A stretch of 64,000 nucleotides of DNA, taken from the NCBI RefSeq assembly GCF_040581405.1, contig NZ_CP137157.1, positions 562,001 through 626,000 on the forward strand, read 5' to 3'. The translations under genes and the position numbers were made by a program. The notes beneath the pieces were generated by a model. It did not search any database. It was given only the letters and a program-made list of their open reading frames with translations, and was not told where the DNA came from. Below, piece by piece: positions 60,455 to 64,000 of the stretch; the first letter of the stretch is position 1, and each line of letters opens with the position of its first letter. This stretch comes from Komagataeibacter sucrofermentans DSM 15973. GTDB taxonomy: Bacteria > Pseudomonadota > Alphaproteobacteria > Acetobacterales > Acetobacteraceae.

Positions 60455-61924
60455 ATGGCGCGCGCACTCATGTTTCAGGGCACCGGCTCGAGTGTTGGCA
60501 AGTCCGTGCTGGTGGCCGGGCTGTGCCGCGCCCTGACCCGCCGGGGGCTGCGCGTGCGCCCGTTCAAGCCGCAGAACATGTCCAACAACGCCGCCGTGAC
60601 CGCTGATGGCGGCGAGATCGGGCGCGCGCAGGCATTGCAGGCGCGGGCGTGCGGCGTGCCGCTTTCGGTGCATATGAACCCGGTGCTGCTCAAGCCGCAG
60701 GGCATGACCGGCTCGCAGCTTGTGGTGCGCGGGCAGATGCGCGGGCAGGTGCGCGCGCGTGACTTCCAGTCCTTCAAGCGCGGGCTGATGCCCGAGGTGC
60801 TGGGCAGCTTCCGCACCCTTGCTGAGCAGGCCGACATCGTGCTGGTGGAAGGGGCGGGTTCCGCTTCGGAGGTCAATCTACGGGCTGATGACATCGCCAA
60901 TATGGGCTTTGCCCAGGCGGCGGATATTGATGTGGTGCTGATTGGCGATATCGACCGGGGCGGCGTGATCGCGAGCCTCGTGGGCACGAAGGTGGTGGTG
61001 GCGCCGGATGACGCGCGGCGCATCCGGGGTTTTATCGTCAACCGCATGCGTGGCGACCCCACGCTGTTTGCCGCAGGCATGGACGGGATTGCCCGCATGA
61101 CCGGCTGGCAGCCCATGGGCCTCGTGCCGTTTCTCGACCGGGTGCGCGCCCTGCCTGCGGAGGACGCAGCCGACCTTGCCGCTGGTGGCAAGCTGCGTGG
61201 GAAGGGCGTGCGCATTGTCGTGCCGTGCCTGCCCATGATCGCCAATTTTGATGACCTCGACCCGCTGGCGGCGGAAGAAGGCGTGTCGCTAACCATGGTG
61301 CCACGCGGGCAGGTGCTGCCCGCATGTGACCTGATCGTCCTGCCCGGCGCCAAGGCCACTATTGCCGATCTGGCCACACTCCGTGCGGAGGGGTGGGATA
61401 TCGACATCCACGCCCATGTGCGCCGTGGTGGGCATGTGCTGGGCATATGTGGTGGCTACCAGATGCTGGGCCACAGCATTGCCGATCCCGATGGCATCGA
61501 GGGACCGCCCGCCACGGTGGACGGGCTGGGACTGCTCGATGTGACAACCGTGCTGGCGGGCCACAAGCGGCTGGAGGACGTAACCGGCAAACTGCTGCCC
61601 GAAGGCGTGCCCCTGCATGGTTATGAAATGCATATCGGCCGCACCGAAGGGCCAGATCACGCCAGCCGCCCGCTGATCGACCTTGGCGGGCGGCCTGATG
61701 GCGCGGTCAGTCCATCGGGGCGGATATGGGGAACTTACGTGCATGGGCTGCTGGCCGATGGCCGCGCGCGGGCAGCGCTGCTGGCGCGGCTTGGCGCAGG
61801 CTCGCATGCGCAGGATCATGATGCGACGGTGGATGCGGCGCTCGATGCGCTGGCCGACCATCTGGAAGCGCATCTCGATATTGACGGGCTGCTGGCCATG
61901 GCGCGGCCGGTGCAGCGTGGGTAA
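60455..61924 (+). CDS. cobQ: Cobyric acid synthase
   Basis: The 489-residue amidotransferase amidates side chains b, d, e and g of adenosylcobyrinate diamide. The ATPase half starts [20 protein letters not shown] and [12 protein letters not shown]. The glutaminase half has the nucleophile Cys in ICGGYQMLG and a downstream His in YVHGLL. The length is normal. It is the last gene of the cobU-cobO-cobQ unit, followed by a diverged dispersed repeat. Confidence 0.95.
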   Translation: MARALMFQGTGSSVGKSVLVAGLCRALTRRGLRVRPFKPQNMSNNAAVTADGGEIGRAQALQARACGVPLSVHMNPVLLKPQGMTGSQLVVRGQMRGQVRARDFQSFKRGLMPEVLGSFRTLAEQADIVLVEGAGSASEVNLRADDIANMGFAQAADIDVVLIGDIDRGGVIASLVGTKVVVAPDDARRIRGFIVNRMRGDPTLFAAGMDGIARMTGWQPMGLVPFLDRVRALPAEDAADLAAGGKLRGKGVRIVVPCLPMIANFDDLDPLAAEEGVSLTMVPRGQVLPACDLIVLPGAKATIADLATLRAEGWDIDIHAHVRRGGHVLGICGGYQMLGHSIADPDGIEGPPATVDGLGLLDVTTVLAGHKRLEDVTGKLLPEGVPLHGYEMHIGRTEGPDHASRPLIDLGGRPDGAVSPSGRIWGTYVHGLLADGRARAALLARLGAGSHAQDHDATVDAALDALADHLEAHLDIDGLLAMARPVQRG

Positions 61925-61935
61925 GGAAATAATAA

Positions 61936-62011
61936 AAGTTTTTGGTGAAGGTTTTTTTTAAACTTCAGAATAATGCTATGTTTTTTGGGAAAAGTACTGC
62001 CCGGAAACCTT
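61936..62011. repeat. Dispersed intergenic repeat, copy 10 (diverged)
   Basis: AAGTTTTTGGTGAAGGTTTT then AAACTTCAG, a degraded second hairpin (TGCTATGTTTTTTGGG) and CCCGGAAACCTT follow the element's order. It sits between the convergent cobQ and cobD ends. Confidence 0.65.
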
Positions 62012-62023
62012 GATTGCTTTCGG

Positions 62024-63031
62024 TCAGCGTCGCCGTAATGTCCGGCCAAGCAGAGCCATGGCTGTTACGCCCGCCAGTGTCTGGATCAGGCATGCGCGAC
62101 GGTACAATGCCAGTGCGCGGTACAGGTCAGCCGGGCGCAGGTCGGGCGTGCCATCGCCCACCCATGGCTCGGCCACGCGCACGCCGTTATAGGCGCGTGG
62201 GCCAGACAGGCGGATGCCCAGCGCCCCCGCCATGGCCGCTTCCGGCCAGCCCGCATTGGGTGAGCGGTGGGTGCGGGCATCACGCCGCAGCACGCGCAGG
62301 GAACCACGCGCATCCATGCCGGGCAGGCTCAGGGCGGCAAGGATGATCCACAGGGCGGACAGGCGCGAGGCGGGCAGGTTGACCAGATCATCAAGCCGTG
62401 CCGCCGCATAGCCAAAGGCTTCATGGCGGGGCGTGCGGTGGCCGATCATGCTGTCAGCCGTATTGACTGCCTTGTAGAACACCGCCCCCGGCAACCCGCC
62501 CAGCGCCATCCAGAACAGCGGGGCCACGATCCCGTCGGAGAAGTTTTCGGCCAGCGTCTCGGTGGCCGCGCGTAGCACGGCGGCCTCATCAAGCTGTTCG
62601 GGGTCACGGCCCACGATGTGCGAGACTGCGCGCCGGGCGGCAGGCAGGCTGACCTGCGCCTGTTGGGCCACGGCCAGCACATGGTCATGCAGCGAGCGCT
62701 GGGCCACCAGCGAACTGGCCAGCACGCCGGTCAACGGCAGGGCCAGGCTGCGCGGCAGGATGCGGCGGATGCTGCGTTCAAGGGCTATGGCGGCCAGGGT
62801 TGGCACGGCCACGATCACGGCACTCGCCACAAAGCCGTTGGCCCGGCGGCGGGCGGGGGTGCGTTCGGGCGTGTTAAGGCGACGGTCCAGCCCACTGATC
62901 AGGCGGCCAATCCAGATCACGGGGTGCCCGATCCGGCTGACAAGCGCCTGCGGGTAACCAGCCATGGCATCGGTGACCGAGGCCACGCATGCGGTGCTGA
63001 CAGGGCGAAGCAGAAAACGGGAAAGGCGCAT
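62024..63031 (-). CDS. cobD: Adenosylcobinamide-phosphate synthase
   Basis: This 335-residue membrane protein of the CbiB/CobD family attaches aminopropanol (phosphate) to adenosylcobyrate. GHPVIWIGRLISGLDRRLN, VGRDPEQLDEAAVLRAATETLAENFSDGIVAPLFWM, PGAVFYKAVNTADSMIGHRTPRHEAFGYAAARLDDLVNLPASRL and NAGWPEAAMAGALGIRLSGP are diagnostic. The chosen Met lacks a strong ribosome site; the frame is open about 39 codons further, but without family resemblance. It is convergent with cobQ and completes the late cobalamin set here. Confidence 0.92.
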   Translation of the reverse strand: MRLSRFLLRPVSTACVASVTDAMAGYPQALVSRIGHPVIWIGRLISGLDRRLNTPERTPARRRANGFVASAVIVAVPTLAAIALERSIRRILPRSLALPLTGVLASSLVAQRSLHDHVLAVAQQAQVSLPAARRAVSHIVGRDPEQLDEAAVLRAATETLAENFSDGIVAPLFWMALGGLPGAVFYKAVNTADSMIGHRTPRHEAFGYAAARLDDLVNLPASRLSALWIILAALSLPGMDARGSLRVLRRDARTHRSPNAGWPEAAMAGALGIRLSGPRAYNGVRVAEPWVGDGTPDLRPADLYRALALYRRACLIQTLAGVTAMALLGRTLRRR

Positions 63032-63420
63032 GCCCGATGGATATTGCGCCCCCTGCACACGGTCAAGGGAGGCGATAACGGACGATGCGCGGGTTTTCCG
63101 CCATGGCGCGTGAACGTGCTTTTGGCGGGCAATGCAGGTCCTGCGCATGGCAGATATAGGACTTATGGGGTTCTATTGCTGCATGTGAGGTAATTATAGT
63201 GGTGACAACTGTGGGACTGAAATCTTTTTAAGGTATATGTAAAAAACTACAATAAAAATAACCTGTATTTTATTGGCAGAATAATACGGAAAAGGGAAGC
63301 CGTGGCCAGACTTCAAAAAAACGGCAGGCCTGCCGCGCGCGTGTGGACCGTTGATGCCACAACCATCCGGCCATGGGGTCGAATATCAGGATGAATGTCG
63401 CTGTGATCTACGGGAAAGAA
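63032..63420. other. Divergent intergenic region, cobD / lipoprotein
   Basis: No gene is supported. The section at about 63180-63300 is AT-rich and should contain the promoters of both divergent genes. No B12 riboswitch is visible. Confidence 0.45.
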
Positions 63421-64000
63421 ATGCGTCATAACAATAAAATTAAAAAACTGTTTTTTCCAATGCTGATTTTACCACTTCTTGGTGGCTGCATTCATCCGCA
63501 CCCACCTGCAATGCCATTCAACAGCAGTGAGGTGGCATGGGCGCAAAAGCCGGGTCATGCGGCCATCAGGGGGTGTGTCAGTGGGGCAATATTTACAAAA
63601 CAGACGTCTACGCCCATGACTTTTGGAAATGAAACGGTCTATACGTTTCATGATGTACCGAGTTCCATCATGCAGATACCGCGAGGCCATTTTACAGTAG
63701 AGCTGCTTCCGGAAAGTGAATATATGCATGCGCTGTCAAAAAAGATGGAGTTTTACAGTACCCGGCTTATCGGCCCCACGGCCGTAAATGATCCCCGTTG
63801 GGTTGATCCGTCGGTGCTGTCTTTCATCCGGCGTATTTCCTGCCCGGTTGCCGGTCCGGATATCTGTACGTCTGTTGGTCATTTTCTCTGGACCAATCTT
63901 CCCGCGGGTCAGTGGTATATCGTTACGTCATATGACGCAGCAAACGTAGATGACAGTAGTGTCGTTGATGTACAGAAAATAACCACGGTTGACGGCAAGA
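63421..64000 (+). CDS. Lipoprotein of unknown function, 3' end beyond the window
   Basis: An open frame of 193 codons runs off the right edge without a stop. It begins MRHNNKIKKLFFPMLILPLL and continues GGC, a lipobox with the lipidated Cys at residue 23, so the protein should be a membrane-anchored lipoprotein. The mature part has a His/Pro-rich start, four Cys after the lipobox and aromatic-rich beta-like segments (YTFHDVPSS, WTNLPAGQWYIVTSYDA). GGGAAAGAA precedes the ATG. GC content is lower than in the cob genes. No family recognised. Confidence 0.75.
   Translation, partial: MRHNNKIKKLFFPMLILPLLGGCIHPHPPAMPFNSSEVAWAQKPGHAAIRGCVSGAIFTKQTSTPMTFGNETVYTFHDVPSSIMQIPRGHFTVELLPESEYMHALSKKMEFYSTRLIGPTAVNDPRWVDPSVLSFIRRISCPVAGPDICTSVGHFLWTNLPAGQWYIVTSYDAANVDDSSVVDVQKITTVDGK

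Overview
The window reads as a chromosomal segment of an acetic acid bacterium (Acetobacteraceae, most like Komagataeibacter/Gluconacetobacter). This rests on gene content and is not proven by a marker gene. The evidence is a membrane PQQ glucose dehydrogenase, a three-subunit FAD-cytochrome c periplasmic dehydrogenase, a monocarboxylate permease beside pyruvate phosphate dikinase and its regulator, a PDC-type keto-acid decarboxylase, cobalamin genes and GC-rich coding DNA. No rRNA, tRNA, transposase, integrase, prophage or CRISPR array was seen.

Layout. 1-8.0 kb: PQQ glucose dehydrogenase (-), MFS exporter and GST (+), a PLP enzyme divergent from an Lrp/AsnC regulator, and a UDP-glucuronate 4-epimerase-like gene. 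8.0-11.4 kb: copper operon (small Cys/His-rich exported protein, Met/His-rich multicopper oxidase, CopB). 11.5-14.1 kb: FTR1 iron permease with a periplasmic cupredoxin, then flavohaemoglobin. 14.3-19.6 kb: GST, ABC-F ATPase, Cu(I) P-type ATPase and a CsoR-type repressor. 19.7-26.6 kb: glycerophosphodiesterase, the FAD dehydrogenase operon and a PAP2 phosphatase. 26.8-33.7 kb: aldehyde dehydrogenase, NsrR, TonB receptor, ornithine-cyclodeaminase-like enzyme and Bfd ferredoxin. 34-42.7 kb: MctP/DUF3311 uptake divergent from ppdK and its regulatory protein, then hldE and an AGE-family epimerase. 43-49.9 kb: B12-type radical SAM, keto-acid decarboxylase, a 43-residue membrane peptide, a second MFS exporter and an acyl-CoA-dehydrogenase-fold enzyme. 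50-56.6 kb: asparaginase-like enzyme, outer-membrane protein, AnsP-like permease, a secreted Cys-rich protein and a membrane-anchored Mrr-like protein. 56.9-63.0 kb: late cobalamin genes cobC, cobS, cobT, cobU, cobO, cobQ, cobD. A lipoprotein gene runs off the right edge.

How genes work together. Two copper transcription units 5 kb apart share a near-identical dyad overlapping their promoters, and a CsoR with an intact Cu(I) ligand triad lies behind the ATPase, so this looks like one local copper regulon. Flavohaemoglobin has an NsrR-like 11-1-11 box and an NsrR gene lies 14 kb away. MctP, PPDK and the PPDK regulatory protein form a route from imported lactate/pyruvate to PEP.

The most unusual structural signal is a dispersed intergenic repeat of about 75 bp, ten copies here. 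Its full form can fold into a three-way junction of two hairpins on an outer stem, and it sits mainly at gene 3' ends.
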